From NCBI RefSeq assembly GCF_001941505.1, contig NZ_CP009248.1, positions 682,001 through 746,000 on the forward strand: a stretch of 64,000 bases of DNA, written 5' to 3'. This document shows positions 53,512-63,487 of this stretch, in pieces. The DNA is from Corynebacterium sphenisci DSM 44792. GTDB lineage: Bacteria; Actinomycetota; Actinomycetes; Mycobacteriales; Mycobacteriaceae. Made by a program: the position numbers and the translations under genes. A model generated the notes under the pieces. The model ran no database searches. It was not told the origin of the DNA and saw only the letters and a list, made by a program, of their open reading frames with translations. How positions within the stretch are numbered: position 1 is the first letter of the stretch; each line of letters begins with the position of its first letter.

Positions 53512-54123
53512 ATGCGCCACGACCGCCGAATCCCCCGACCGCCCCTCCGCCCCGCCCGGGGGCTGCTCACCGCGATGGCGCTGCTCGCGCTGGCCCTCGC
53601 CGGCTGCGCCGGCGGGGAGCCCGGCACCGCGGACCCCGGCGAGGTCGGGGAGACCGTGACCACCACCACGCGGCAGGACGCGGCGGACGGCGCCGGGACC
53701 GCCCGCGACACCGCCGCCGGGTCCGCGGAGGAGAGCCCCGCCGCCGGGGAGCTCGCGTTCGAGACGGCCCCGAGGGTCTACTACGCGGGGGACACCGTGA
53801 TCCTCGGGGATCCGTACCCGCCGATGAACGGACGGCCCGCGCTGGTGGCCTGGCGGCTGGCGGGCGCCCCGGACCCGGCGGGGCTGCGCTGCACCGTCAC
53901 CGTGCGCGAGGAGGACGGGGGCGCGATCCGCTACGAGGGCGAGGCCGAGGGGCCGACCTGCCTCGGCGACGAGGAGCAGGAGGCCTTCGGGGACTCCCCG
54001 CTGGTCTTCATCCCCCGGGAGGGCGGCGATTACGTGCTCACCGTCACGGTGACGGAAGGCGGGGCGAAGCTGGTGGAGGTGATCCCCTTCGAGGTGCACG
54101 TCAACAGCATGTCCTCGACCTGA
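53512..54123 (+). CDS. Lipoprotein of unknown function, paralogue A
   Basis: A 203-residue exported lipoprotein. The signal has a basic start, a hydrophobic core and the lipobox L-A-L-A-G-C (Cys at about 32). A Thr/Asp/Ala-rich linker follows to about 80. The C-terminal domain of about 120 residues looks like a beta-sandwich: alternating strands ending V-L-T-V-T-V-T-E-G-G-A-K-L-V-E-V-I-P-F-E-V. It has two Cys (L-R-C-T-V-T and G-P-T-C-L-G) likely forming a disulfide. AAGGAACCTCGCC precedes the ATG. The fold pattern matches the next gene. Confidence 0.75.
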   Translation: MRHDRRIPRPPLRPARGLLTAMALLALALAGCAGGEPGTADPGEVGETVTTTTRQDAADGAGTARDTAAGSAEESPAAGELAFETAPRVYYAGDTVILGDPYPPMNGRPALVAWRLAGAPDPAGLRCTVTVREEDGGAIRYEGEAEGPTCLGDEEQEAFGDSPLVFIPREGGDYVLTVTVTEGGAKLVEVIPFEVHVNSMSST

Positions 54124-54329
54124 CCCCGCCGCCCCGGTGGGCGGCTGCGCATTCCCCCGGCGCGCGGCATGTCGCCGGCGGAACCGCGAGCTCCGGCGGC
54201 GCACCCGGTGCGGTCGATCGCGGGCCCCGGACCCCGGCGGGACCGGGGACGGGATAATTCCCCTGGTGCATGCCGGGAGGGCATCCGAGACTGACGGTGC
54301 CCCGTCCCCGCACCGAAAAGGACATCCCG

Positions 54330-55028
54330 ATGAGCACCCGAATCCCGCACCGCCCCCGCATTACCGCGGCCGCCGTCGCCTGCGCGGCGGCCCTGACCCT
54401 CACCGCCTGCGGCGGCGGTTCCGGCGAGGTCGCCGCCCCGCCGGCGCAGGCCCCCGCGATCACCGAAACGGTCACCGAGACCACCACCGCGACCACGGAA
54501 TCCGAATCCCCGACCACGAGCACCACCCGGGAGGACGATGACCGGGATTCGCGTGGCGACCGGGGAGCCGATTCCGATTCCTCCGGCTCCGGGTCCACCC
54601 GGTCGGCCTCCGGCACGTACACGAAGCCGACCTCGGCGAAGGAGGACGATTCCCCGGGCCATAAGCCCTTCGACGGCCCCTTCAACGTCAAGGCCGATAT
54701 CGCGGAAATGGAATTGGGCCGGCACGGCAGCGATCGCATTCGCGCCGGGAAGCCGGCCATCGTGCTGTGGGCGGTGGAGGTCAATGGCCGGGAGATCACG
54801 GACGACGCCTGCGAAACGCATGTGTCCATCACCGATGCCGAGGGCCGGGAGTACATCGACGCCCAGCCCACCGGGAAGGCGTGCACGAACGACAATTTCG
54901 TGGCCGCCGAGGACGTCATGGTGAAACTCGAGGATGGTCTGCAGCCCGGCGATTATCTGCTGCGGGTGCGCATCACCATGGACGGCGACACCGTGGTCTT
55001 CCCGCTGACCTTCACCGTGGAGCGCTGA
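54330..55028 (+). CDS. Lipoprotein of unknown function, paralogue B
   Basis: A 232-residue exported lipoprotein with lipobox L-T-L-T-A-C-G-G-G (Cys at about 27). It has a long Thr/Ser/Asp/Glu-rich linker to about 110, then a domain similar to that of the preceding gene: I-V-L-W-A-V-E-V-N-G, Cys in D-D-A-C-E-T and G-K-A-C-T-N, and a final G-D-Y-L-L-R-V-R-I-T-M-D-G-D-T-V-V-F-P-L-T-F. AAAAGGA lies before the ATG. The codons of this gene are slightly less GC-rich than those of its neighbours. Confidence 0.75.
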   Translation: MSTRIPHRPRITAAAVACAAALTLTACGGGSGEVAAPPAQAPAITETVTETTTATTESESPTTSTTREDDDRDSRGDRGADSDSSGSGSTRSASGTYTKPTSAKEDDSPGHKPFDGPFNVKADIAEMELGRHGSDRIRAGKPAIVLWAVEVNGREITDDACETHVSITDAEGREYIDAQPTGKACTNDNFVAAEDVMVKLEDGLQPGDYLLRVRITMDGDTVVFPLTFTVER

Positions 55029-55146
55029 CCCGACGGCGGCCCCGCCCGCGCCGCGGGCCCGCACGTCCATTACCCCCTGGTGGGGGAGGGGCCGCGGCGG
55101 CCCGCCCCGGGATCCCACGGCCGCGGCCGCGGTGGGGGAGGGGCGC

Positions 55147-55710
55147 TCAGCGCCAGTGGTAGTCGGAGCGCAGCCGGGAGGTGATCCGGTCGAAGCGGCG
55201 CCGGGGCATGACCGCCCCGGAGCGGCGGATCCCCGATTCGGGGACCTCCAGGATCCGGTCCAGGCGCACCCAGGAGGGCCGGGCCCGGCTGTCCCAGGCG
55301 CCGGCGCCGATGTAGAGCCACCGGTTGTCGTCCGCATGGCGGGGGTCGGTGGAGATGAGCGCGCCCAGCAGGGTGTGCTTATGCCGGCCGAGGACCACCA
55401 CCGCGCGCTCATGGGGGGTGCCCACATCGCCGTCGAGGAGCACCGGGGCCCAGACCACCTCACCGGGATCGGTCTGGCCGTCCATGTCCGGGGCGTAGAC
55501 CACGGCGCGCGCCAGATCCGCCGCCGGGCGGGCCACGGTGGCCGGCTCCCGGTAGGCGAGCTGCTCCTCCTCGGCGGCGTCGGTCTCCGGCACCATGCCG
55601 AGCTGCTCGGTGAGCCGGGCCAGGCCCTCGTCGAGGGGGTCGGGGCCGCGGAAGAAGTCCTCCAGGCGGCGTCCCGCCCCGCGCAGCGCCCCCACCAGCC
55701 TGTTGCTCAT
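55147..55710 (-). CDS. MazF/PemK-like protein
   Basis: A 187-residue protein with a helical N-terminal section (about 1-70) and then a MazF/PemK-type fold: V-V-Y-A-P-D-M-D-G-Q-T-D-P-G-E-V-V-W-A-P-V, then R-A-V-V-V-L-G-R-H, and a C-terminal L-D-R-I-L-E-V-P. In corynebacteria a gene of this type sits divergent from lepA. There is no antitoxin gene beside it, so it may be a chromosomal RNase-like protein rather than a toxin. Its leaderless -10 (TACACT) is 8 nt before the ATG. Confidence 0.75.
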   Translation of the reverse strand: MSNRLVGALRGAGRRLEDFFRGPDPLDEGLARLTEQLGMVPETDAAEEEQLAYREPATVARPAADLARAVVYAPDMDGQTDPGEVVWAPVLLDGDVGTPHERAVVVLGRHKHTLLGALISTDPRHADDNRWLYIGAGAWDSRARPSWVRLDRILEVPESGIRRSGAVMPRRRFDRITSRLRSDYHWR

Positions 55711-55718
55711 GGAAACCG

Positions 55719-55724
55719 AGTGTA
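55719..55724 (-). promoter_or_regulatory. Candidate leaderless -10 hexamer for the MazF-like gene
   Basis: TACACT on the reverse strand, 8 nt before the start codon. Confidence 0.45.
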
Positions 55725-55847
55725 GCCGGGTAGAGTTGTCGCCGACCATCCGTTACCGACCGCACGGCGCCCCCGCCGGCGGCCCCGGGCCCGCGCGGGC
55801 CCCGGCGGCACCCGCTGCGGGGACCGTGCACTGAAAGTGGCTACTAC

Positions 55848-57689
<1,842 letters not shown>

Positions 57690-57690
57690 A

Positions 57691-59334
57691 ATGATAACAA
57701 AGAATAAAACCCAAATCCGAGATTCGCATATAGAGGCGTTAAAGGAAAGGGTCAAGAAACAACAATACGAGCATTATCTGCGTGAGATCCGCATCGAGAA
57801 ATTACGTGGGTTGGAGGATTGTGCTATACGTTTTGATTTCCCGGTTACGGCCATTGTAGGACCAAACGGATCTGGAAAATCAACAATCGTCGGTGCGGCA
57901 GGATTAATTTGTAAGCAACTAAAACCGAGGACATTCTTCTCCCGCGCGGGAAAATACGATGACTCCATGAAGGGATGGACCGTATCGTACTCATGTTTAG
58001 TCCCGGATGATAAGAGCCTGAATAAGCCAAAGACTACAACGGCTACGTTCAGACAGGCTAAATGGAATCGGGATGCGATAGCCCGACCGGTCCGCTATAT
58101 CGGAATCGAACGAACGATACCGGCCGCAGAGAGGCGAAACCTAAGTAAATTCGCCTCGGGAAAATTTAAGTCCGACAAAGAACAGGCTTTAAGTCCCGAG
58201 ACTCGGAGAAATGTCGCGAAGATTCTCGGCAAGGAAGCCGATAATTATATTCGAGTATTCGAGGCCGAGAACTCACCCTCGGAGAAATCAATTTTCGCGG
58301 CCGCGCCACGGGAACATGCGACGCCTGAAGGAGATACGTCAAGCGGTGAGAATCTGAGGAAGAATCCAGCATACTCTGAGTTTCACTTCGGTGCCGGAGA
58401 GGCCTCAATTATTTCCATCGTAGATGAAATTGAGCAAGCCCCAAAATTCTCGCTCATCCTGATCGAGGAAATCGAGAACGGGCTACATCCTGTAGCCACC
58501 TTCCGACTCATTGAATACCTCATGGACGTCGCGAAGCGGAAGAGCTCCCAGATTATATTTACTACCCATAGCAACAATGCGATCGAGCCTCTTCCAGATG
58601 ACGCCGTATGGTCGGTAGGAAGAGGAAAACTCTATCAGGGAAAACTTGATGTCGAATCTCTGAGGGCGCTGGTTGGGGAGATTGATACCAAGTGCGCAAT
58701 TTTCACGGAGGATGAATTTACAAAGAGATTTGCAGAAGTTACCTTGCGGAAATTTCATCATCCGGGTAGTAAATCGCCACGAATCGTGGACATGAAGGGT
58801 CTTGAGATTCACGCGTTGGGAGGTGAATCTCAAGTTAGGGAGCACACCCAACACCATAATAGTAATCCGACGATCAAGTTTCCGGTCGTAGGACTCCTGG
58901 ATGGCGACCAGCGAGATGCCGCTTCCAAAACAGCCGAAACGGCAGAATGGACTAATGACGGAGAAGTCCGAACATTTAATCAAATTGTATATTGCCCAGG
59001 TGATGGACATCCAGAACAAGTCATTTATGAGGATATCATCCGCGCAATGGCCGGCGAAGATGGCAGGACCGATCCGACGGCTAAACTTACGGTTAGCCTT
59101 GGAGAGGATTCTGGGCGCCAAGAACACGTCCGCTCGCATGTCGAGGAAATCTACCATTCAAATCATGATCCTCATCTCTTATTTGCGCGCCTTGGAGAGA
59201 AGCTGGGCTTCTTGTCGGCACATAAAGTTGAGGACGCATTCTTTGACCAATGGTGTGCGAGCTACCCTGATCGCCTAGAGGAAATGTGGCGCGATGCGGC
59301 TAACGTGTTGCCTTTCATTGAACTCGAAGATTAG
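57691..59334 (+). CDS. ABC-type ATPase with TOPRIM-like C-terminus (OLD/PARIS-like), island gene 1
   Basis: A 547-residue protein, A/T-rich by comparison with its surroundings. The N-terminal ATPase has Walker A G-P-N-G-S-G-K-S-T (57-65), a signature-like F-G-A-G-E-A-S (233-239), Walker B L-I-L-I-E-E-I-E-N-G-L-H-P (255-267) and the H-loop T-T-H-S-N (291-295). The C-terminal part has acidic residues in T-E-D-E-F (E340, E342), then L-D-G-D-Q (D404, D406), then C-P-G-D-G-H-P-E-Q, which fits a TOPRIM nuclease. Such ATPase-TOPRIM proteins (OLD, PARIS AriA/AriB) act in phage defence. No HNH (Septu) or reverse transcriptase (retron) partner is present. GAGGGG in the lepA end serves as its ribosome site. 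Confidence 0.75.
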   Translation: MITKNKTQIRDSHIEALKERVKKQQYEHYLREIRIEKLRGLEDCAIRFDFPVTAIVGPNGSGKSTIVGAAGLICKQLKPRTFFSRAGKYDDSMKGWTVSYSCLVPDDKSLNKPKTTTATFRQAKWNRDAIARPVRYIGIERTIPAAERRNLSKFASGKFKSDKEQALSPETRRNVAKILGKEADNYIRVFEAENSPSEKSIFAAAPREHATPEGDTSSGENLRKNPAYSEFHFGAGEASIISIVDEIEQAPKFSLILIEEIENGLHPVATFRLIEYLMDVAKRKSSQIIFTTHSNNAIEPLPDDAVWSVGRGKLYQGKLDVESLRALVGEIDTKCAIFTEDEFTKRFAEVTLRKFHHPGSKSPRIVDMKGLEIHALGGESQVREHTQHHNSNPTIKFPVVGLLDGDQRDAASKTAETAEWTNDGEVRTFNQIVYCPGDGHPEQVIYEDIIRAMAGEDGRTDPTAKLTVSLGEDSGRQEHVRSHVEEIYHSNHDPHLLFARLGEKLGFLSAHKVEDAFFDQWCASYPDRLEEMWRDAANVLPFIELED

Positions 59335-59383
59335 GCTGGGAATCTGGTGATCATAGGAACAGCTGACCAGGGCGTGCAAAAGT

Positions 59384-59400
59384 TGGCGGCAGAACCGCCA
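59384..59400 (+). terminator. Hairpin after the ATPase gene
   Basis: 6-bp arms TGGCGG/CCGCCA with a 5-nt loop, 50 bp beyond the stop. No T-run follows, so it is a weak candidate. Confidence 0.3.
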
Positions 59401-59573
59401 GTATCCTTCTGTAGGACTCAGCAAACACAAGGCCGATTTTGCCTAACTTCGATATCTGTAGGCTTAAATTGGAATTGTTCTTGCTAAAGTGGGATCTAAT
59501 TCACTACCGGCCTAGTTTATACTATGCGGACTCGCAGGTAATCAGCAGAAGCTCTAAATTGGCACAGCTGCGG

Positions 59574-59585
59574 CCGGTTAACCGG
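59574..59585. promoter_or_regulatory. 12-bp perfect palindrome CCGGTTAACCGG
   Basis: Uninterrupted dyad upstream of the restriction-modification gene, followed by two GGGTTACC repeats. It could be an operator that delays nuclease expression; no controller gene is present in the island. Confidence 0.4.
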
Positions 59586-59601
59586 TGTGGTTGAAGGCGT
59601 T

Positions 59602-59621
59602 GGGTTACCCTGTGGGTTACC
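59602..59621. repeat. Two GGGTTACC direct repeats
   Basis: At 59602-59609 and 59614-59621; the 12-bp period puts them nearly on the same DNA face. They lie just after the palindrome. Confidence 0.5.
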
Positions 59622-59821
59622 TCTGTTATAAGAGAACATCTCCCATAAGCAGAAGCACTAATCCGGAGTCTAGTAAAGGCAGTTCAAGCGTGTCCAAAAC
59701 GAGTCGAGTGAAGCCAAGTCTGGGCGGTGTTTGGCTCGACCTAGCCTAATATAGGATAACTATACCTGTTCTAAAGCAACATAGCGCCTCTATCTTATAA
59801 TTGACGCCAAGGAGGATTTAG

Positions 59822-62320
59822 ATGAAGCCATCAGCTCTACCCCGTTCCGAAACTAACGAGATTATCGACTTCATTACTGGTGCGCCGGTCCGAAGTACAC
59901 CCGAAGAAGTGGAGTCGGTGCAGCCCTATTTAAAGTATCTTGTTGAGGACCTTGGTTACCCTCCTGAGTGTATTCAGTCACATCCCCAGTGGAGGGTAAA
60001 GACCCGCCCTTCAGATAATCAAAAGTCAGTGCCAGTTGATATCGCGGTATTTCGGGATGCGCGAAAGCTGCCCGACGACCTCATCATGATCGTTGAGTGT
60101 AAACGAAAAGGGGCAAACCCTGAAGATAGCCATGATAGGCAAATTTTCAATTATCTCAATTGGTCTTCGGCTGTAATAGGCACCTGGACTAATGGAGAAA
60201 CGCGCCTAAATTGGGTCAAAGAACAGGTTAACGGGCAGCTAGACTATCGGGAGCTGCCTACGGTTCCGAGGTACGGAGAGAGCCTAGAGGAGGTGGGACG
60301 CTACCGGCGAGACCAGCTAACTAAGCCCCGCAACCTGCAACAGGTCTTCCGGGCGATTCGGGCGCACCTCGCCGGTAACGCTAGGGGCACGACCCGCGAC
60401 GAGGCCATCGCTACAGAAATGATCAACTTGATCTTCTGTAAGATCTACGACGAGATGTATACCAAGCCTCAGGAACTTGTAGAGTTTCGCGCTGCTACAG
60501 GCGAGAGCGAGGCTGAAGTACATGAGCGGATCACTTCTCTTTTCGATAACGTACGTACCATGTACAATGACGTCTTTTCGGAGAATGACACACTGGCTTT
60601 GGATCCGGCCTCAGTGAAATTTGTCGTCGGTGAATTGCAGACGTTCTGTCTAACTGAGGCAGGTAGAGACGCTGTAGGCGAAGCTTTCGAGGTGTTTATT
60701 GGTGGGACTCTTAAAGGTGAGCAAGGGCAGTTTTTCACACCGCGGAATGTAATCCGGCTTATGGTCCAACTTACTAACCCCGGAAAAGACCACCTCGTTA
60801 TCGATCCGGCCTGTGGAGCCGGCGGATTCCTAATTGAGACGCTTCGGCAGAAGTGGAATGCTATTGATAGGCTCGGGCGCGAGAATGGGTGGAAGGAGTT
60901 GTCTATCGCTAAAGAGAAGACCGCCTGTGCGATGAAGACAATTCATGGCCTAGATAAAGATGACTTCCTTGTAAAAGTCGCCAAGGCCTATATGGCGATC
61001 ATGGGAGACGGCAAGGGAAATATCTTCTCTGAGGATTCACTTGAGAAACCAGACAATTGGCGAAACGCCTCTCGTTTTGTTCAACTTAACAACTACGATA
61101 TCGTTTTGGCTAATCCCCCCTTTGGGAAAGAGATTAAGGTGCGTGGGGCGGATAAGCTCAGCCAGTTCCGGCTCGCCCATAAATGGCGGGGCAGGCAAGA
61201 AGTTGAACCCTCTACTCTCCTTCAGGAGTGTAACCCACAGGTTCTATTCGTCGAAAGGTGCCTGCAGTTAGCGAAACCCGGTGGATACGTAGGCATAATT
61301 CTCCCGGAGATATATTTCCATGGGCCCTCCGTCCAGAATGTGCGCGAAGTTCTGCTCGGGGAGAATAATGTTGTCGCTCTCATCGATTTGCCCCATAACA
61401 CGTTTAGGCCGTTTAATAACGCCAAGTGTGTCGCCGCTATTGTTCAAAAGGGGGTAAAGCAGCAGGAATTTATTAAGATGGTAGTTGCCCAGGAAATGGG
61501 TCACGACCACCTTGGCCGGCCTATCTTTAGGATGGGTGGCCCTGCAGGGGGACAAGGTGCCCCTATCTGGGATGATATCACTGACGCTGCTGATGCCCTC
61601 GAAGCCGGTGTACATAGCGACCTTGTCTTTGAGGTTTCGGCTACAGAGTTGGCGCGAGAAGATATCTGGGTTCCTAGGTATTATTGGCATGGTTTCAATG
61701 AGGATGTTTCGCTGCCGTCTAGTTATCCCGCTGAATGGATCACGATTCAGGAGCTCGAAGATCGTGGTATTATTTCAACTAGGCCTGGGCACGGCAGTCC
61801 CAAATCTGCTTTTAAGGGTCGCGGAAAGTTTACCTATGCGCGCGTTAAAGATATCGTCAACTGGGAGATTTATAGAGATCCGACCTCCGCGATTTCCGAA
61901 GACGTTGCTCGGGACTTCACTGATAAATTCCGATTGGAACCTTTGGATGTCGTTTACGTTTCCCGGGGATCCTACCGTATCGGTGACGTAGCATTGGTTG
62001 GGCCAAATGATGTTGACACTATACTCACCCGGGAGCTTCATGTTTTAAGGGTTCTCGAGGATAATGCGCTCGGCATGACCCCCTACTACCTCCTCTACTT
62101 GCTTACGACTCCTCAAGTCAAACTCCAAACCCAGGCGCGAGTGTTCCTTGATACGACCTTGCCTAATATCGGTGACCGATATAAATCCATTAGGCTTCCC
62201 ATCGCCAAAGATAAGGTTATCCGTAAAGAACTCTCCGAGAAGGTCCGATCCGCCGTGGAGGCCCGCTGGATTGCCATGGAAGATATTCGGGAACTTCTTC
62301 AGGAAGAGTCTTTTGACTAG
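59822..62320 (+). CDS. Single-chain restriction-modification protein: nuclease, N6-adenine methylase and recognition domain, island gene 2
   Basis: An 832-residue protein. The N-terminus (about 60-125) is HsdR_N/PD-(D/E)XK-like: Asp73 in P-V-D-I-A-V-F, Glu92-x-Lys94 in V-E-C-K, then Gln107-x3-Tyr111, all intact. The centre is an HsdM-like methylase: G-Q-F-F-T-P (302-307), SAM motif D-P-A-C-G-A-G-G-F (328-336) and catalytic N-P-P-F (431-434). The C-terminus (about 635-832) resembles one HsdS-type target-recognition half, ending in long helices. There is no helicase domain, so it is nearer to type IIG/IIL enzymes than to type I. It has a perfect AAGGAGG site. Base use is far more A/T-rich than the chromosome. 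Confidence 0.8.
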   Translation: MKPSALPRSETNEIIDFITGAPVRSTPEEVESVQPYLKYLVEDLGYPPECIQSHPQWRVKTRPSDNQKSVPVDIAVFRDARKLPDDLIMIVECKRKGANPEDSHDRQIFNYLNWSSAVIGTWTNGETRLNWVKEQVNGQLDYRELPTVPRYGESLEEVGRYRRDQLTKPRNLQQVFRAIRAHLAGNARGTTRDEAIATEMINLIFCKIYDEMYTKPQELVEFRAATGESEAEVHERITSLFDNVRTMYNDVFSENDTLALDPASVKFVVGELQTFCLTEAGRDAVGEAFEVFIGGTLKGEQGQFFTPRNVIRLMVQLTNPGKDHLVIDPACGAGGFLIETLRQKWNAIDRLGRENGWKELSIAKEKTACAMKTIHGLDKDDFLVKVAKAYMAIMGDGKGNIFSEDSLEKPDNWRNASRFVQLNNYDIVLANPPFGKEIKVRGADKLSQFRLAHKWRGRQEVEPSTLLQECNPQVLFVERCLQLAKPGGYVGIILPEIYFHGPSVQNVREVLLGENNVVALIDLPHNTFRPFNNAKCVAAIVQKGVKQQEFIKMVVAQEMGHDHLGRPIFRMGGPAGGQGAPIWDDITDAADALEAGVHSDLVFEVSATELAREDIWVPRYYWHGFNEDVSLPSSYPAEWITIQELEDRGIISTRPGHGSPKSAFKGRGKFTYARVKDIVNWEIYRDPTSAISEDVARDFTDKFRLEPLDVVYVSRGSYRIGDVALVGPNDVDTILTRELHVLRVLEDNALGMTPYYLLYLLTTPQVKLQTQARVFLDTTLPNIGDRYKSIRLPIAKDKVIRKELSEKVRSAVEARWIAMEDIRELLQEESFD

Positions 62321-62339
62321 TCTAGGATGGAGTCACGCC

Positions 62340-62369
62340 TAACGCCACATGGTCCTTAGCGTTATTTTT
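62340..62369 (+). terminator. Intrinsic terminator of the restriction-modification gene
   Basis: TAACGC (62340-62345) pairs with GCGTTA (62359-62364), followed directly by five T. It is the only classical hairpin-plus-T-run in the window, in keeping with the foreign base composition. Confidence 0.7.
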
Positions 62370-62623
62370 GCTTCGTTCGGCTCTGTTAAGGTCCTTGGTA
62401 AAATCCTTTTGGAATGCCGGTTTGTGTGACGGCTACAAGCTCCCGTTATAGGGCCGATTCGGATGTGGTTAGCCTTGGTAAAAATGGGGCTCTAGGGGAT
62501 ACTGAGCGGTGCTGTGTCTCGGTTGCCTATTCCCCCATTGGCTTAGTTTGTAGATCGTTGATTGCCCTGGGTAGGTTGACGCAACCCGTGCGCTGTGGAT
62601 TTCCCTTGTCTCTCCGTCGCTGG

Positions 62624-62643
62624 TTCCCGGGCTTGCCCGGGAA
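62624..62643. repeat. Perfect inverted repeat at the island edge
   Basis: 9-bp arms TTCCCGGGC/GCCCGGGAA around TT. It coincides with the return from A/T-rich to GC-rich DNA and may be a terminator or a recombination-related site. Confidence 0.45.
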
Positions 62644-62649
62644 GTCGCC

Positions 62650-62993
62650 CTGAATGCACGTTCCGCACCTGCGGGTCGTTGGTGCTATGCCGCAAGAGCA
62701 GCCCCCAGATGCTCGGCACTGTCGAGATCGGAGGACTCGACGATGTACATCATGATTTCCGAGGCGGAGTTGTTGACCACGCCCGGCATGGCTCTCCAAG
62801 ACCTGGGATACTGGGCAGGCATCAAGGAGCGCCACCCCCGGCGGCGTTTGTCCACCGTTGGGTTGGCAGGCCCCTTAGGTCGGGGCCATCTCCGGGATGG
62901 TCTTCCCGATTCCCTCCATCGCGGCCACCACCACAGCGCGGCGGGCAAGGGACTTTATGATGCACGTCCCGCAACGGGTTTGGGTCCTTCGCC
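62650..62993. repeat. Pair of imperfect direct repeats, about 45 bp, 300 bp apart
   Basis: Both copies (62650-62693, 62953-62993) contain ATGCACGT-[T/C]-CCGCA, then CGGGT, then TTGG/GTCC and end in GCCGCA. They are in the same orientation, so they are not the inverted ends of one insertion sequence. They may be remnants of two element ends or of a target duplication. Confidence 0.45.
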
Positions 62994-63049
62994 GCACCGG
63001 TCTTGGGACAGCACTGCACCCGGGAACGGCCAGCGGCGTTCAGCCCTGT

Positions 63050-63487
63050 CGGCCCGGCGCCGGCTCCTCGGTGCTGCTCTTCCAGAAGTGGGAGCACCGC
63101 AGCCGGGACTGGGAGGGCCTCGGCGAGGACCGGCAGGAGGAGATCATCGGCCGCACCAAGGTGGACAGCGTCGAATTCGACGACGAGGTCAAGCCGGAGG
63201 ACTCCCATGTCGCCCGCTCCGTGGTGGAGGTCGACGGGGAGGAGCTCGACGTCTACCGGCGCAACGTCGCCTACGGCGATTTCGGGGAGCACGGCACCGT
63301 CTTCGTCGGCTTCAGGCACGACCAGTGGCGCCTGGAGCAGATGCTGGTGCGCATGGCCGGCGCCGACGGCGGGCCCTGGGACACCCTCACCCGCTTCACC
63401 GACGCGCTCACCGGATCCTGGAACGTCTGCCCCGCGGTGGGGGCGCTGGCGGAGGTCGCCGAACCCTACCTGCCGGAGGAGGATTAG
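63050..63487 (+). pseudogene. 3' fragment of a DyP-type peroxidase gene
   Basis: About 145 codons equal to the C-terminal half of a class B/P DyP (YfeX-like) haem peroxidase. The segment starts at G-A-G-S-S-V-L-L-F-Q-K-W-E-H. It contains I-I-G-R-T-K-V-D-S-V-E, K-P-E-D-S-H-V-A-R-S (with the haem-ligand His region), R-R-N-V-A-Y-G-D-F and R-M-A-G-A-D-G-G, ending at TAG 63487. The whole 5' half is missing; upstream sequence is scar DNA. Codon use is GC-rich, as in the host chromosome, so the gene is ancestral here and was broken by insertion or deletion. Confidence 0.8.

Larger units (their letters stand above)
59335..59821. other. 487-bp gap between the two island genes
   Basis: No gene is seen. 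From left to right: a TGGCGG/CCGCCA hairpin (59384-59400), the 12-bp palindrome CCGGTTAACCGG (59574-59585), two GGGTTACC repeats 12 bp apart (59602 and 59614), possible promoter elements around 59731-59760 (TTGGCT, TATAGGATAACTAT) and an ideal AAGGAGG (59809-59815) for the next gene. The size allows a regulatory RNA or control region. Confidence 0.5.
62321..63049. other. Right boundary of the island, 729 bp without a recognisable intact gene
   Basis: It holds the terminator (62340-62369), CCTTGGTAAAA twice (about 62392 and 62474), a perfect palindrome (62624-62643), where base composition returns to high GC, and two related stretches of about 45 bp in the same orientation (62650-62693 and 62953-62993). 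Short open frames exist on both strands, but none matches a family I know. It looks like a scar of mobile-element insertions that also removed the 5' half of the next gene. Confidence 0.5.

Noticed and set aside
55147..55710. Classical toxin-antitoxin pair at the MazF-like gene
   Set aside because: There is no small antitoxin frame directly upstream or downstream; the gene seems to be a conserved single gene beside lepA.
59335..59821. Possible retron or Septu component next to the ATPase
   Set aside because: No reverse transcriptase or HNH gene is present; the gap has stops in all frames.
62414..62653. 79-codon open frame after the restriction-modification gene
   Set aside because: No ribosome site, no recognisable motif, and it runs across the compositional boundary and palindrome.
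62685..62948. Reverse-strand 87-codon frame that might be a transposase end
   Set aside because: I could not match it to any IS family, and neighbouring frames are equally open; left as scar DNA.
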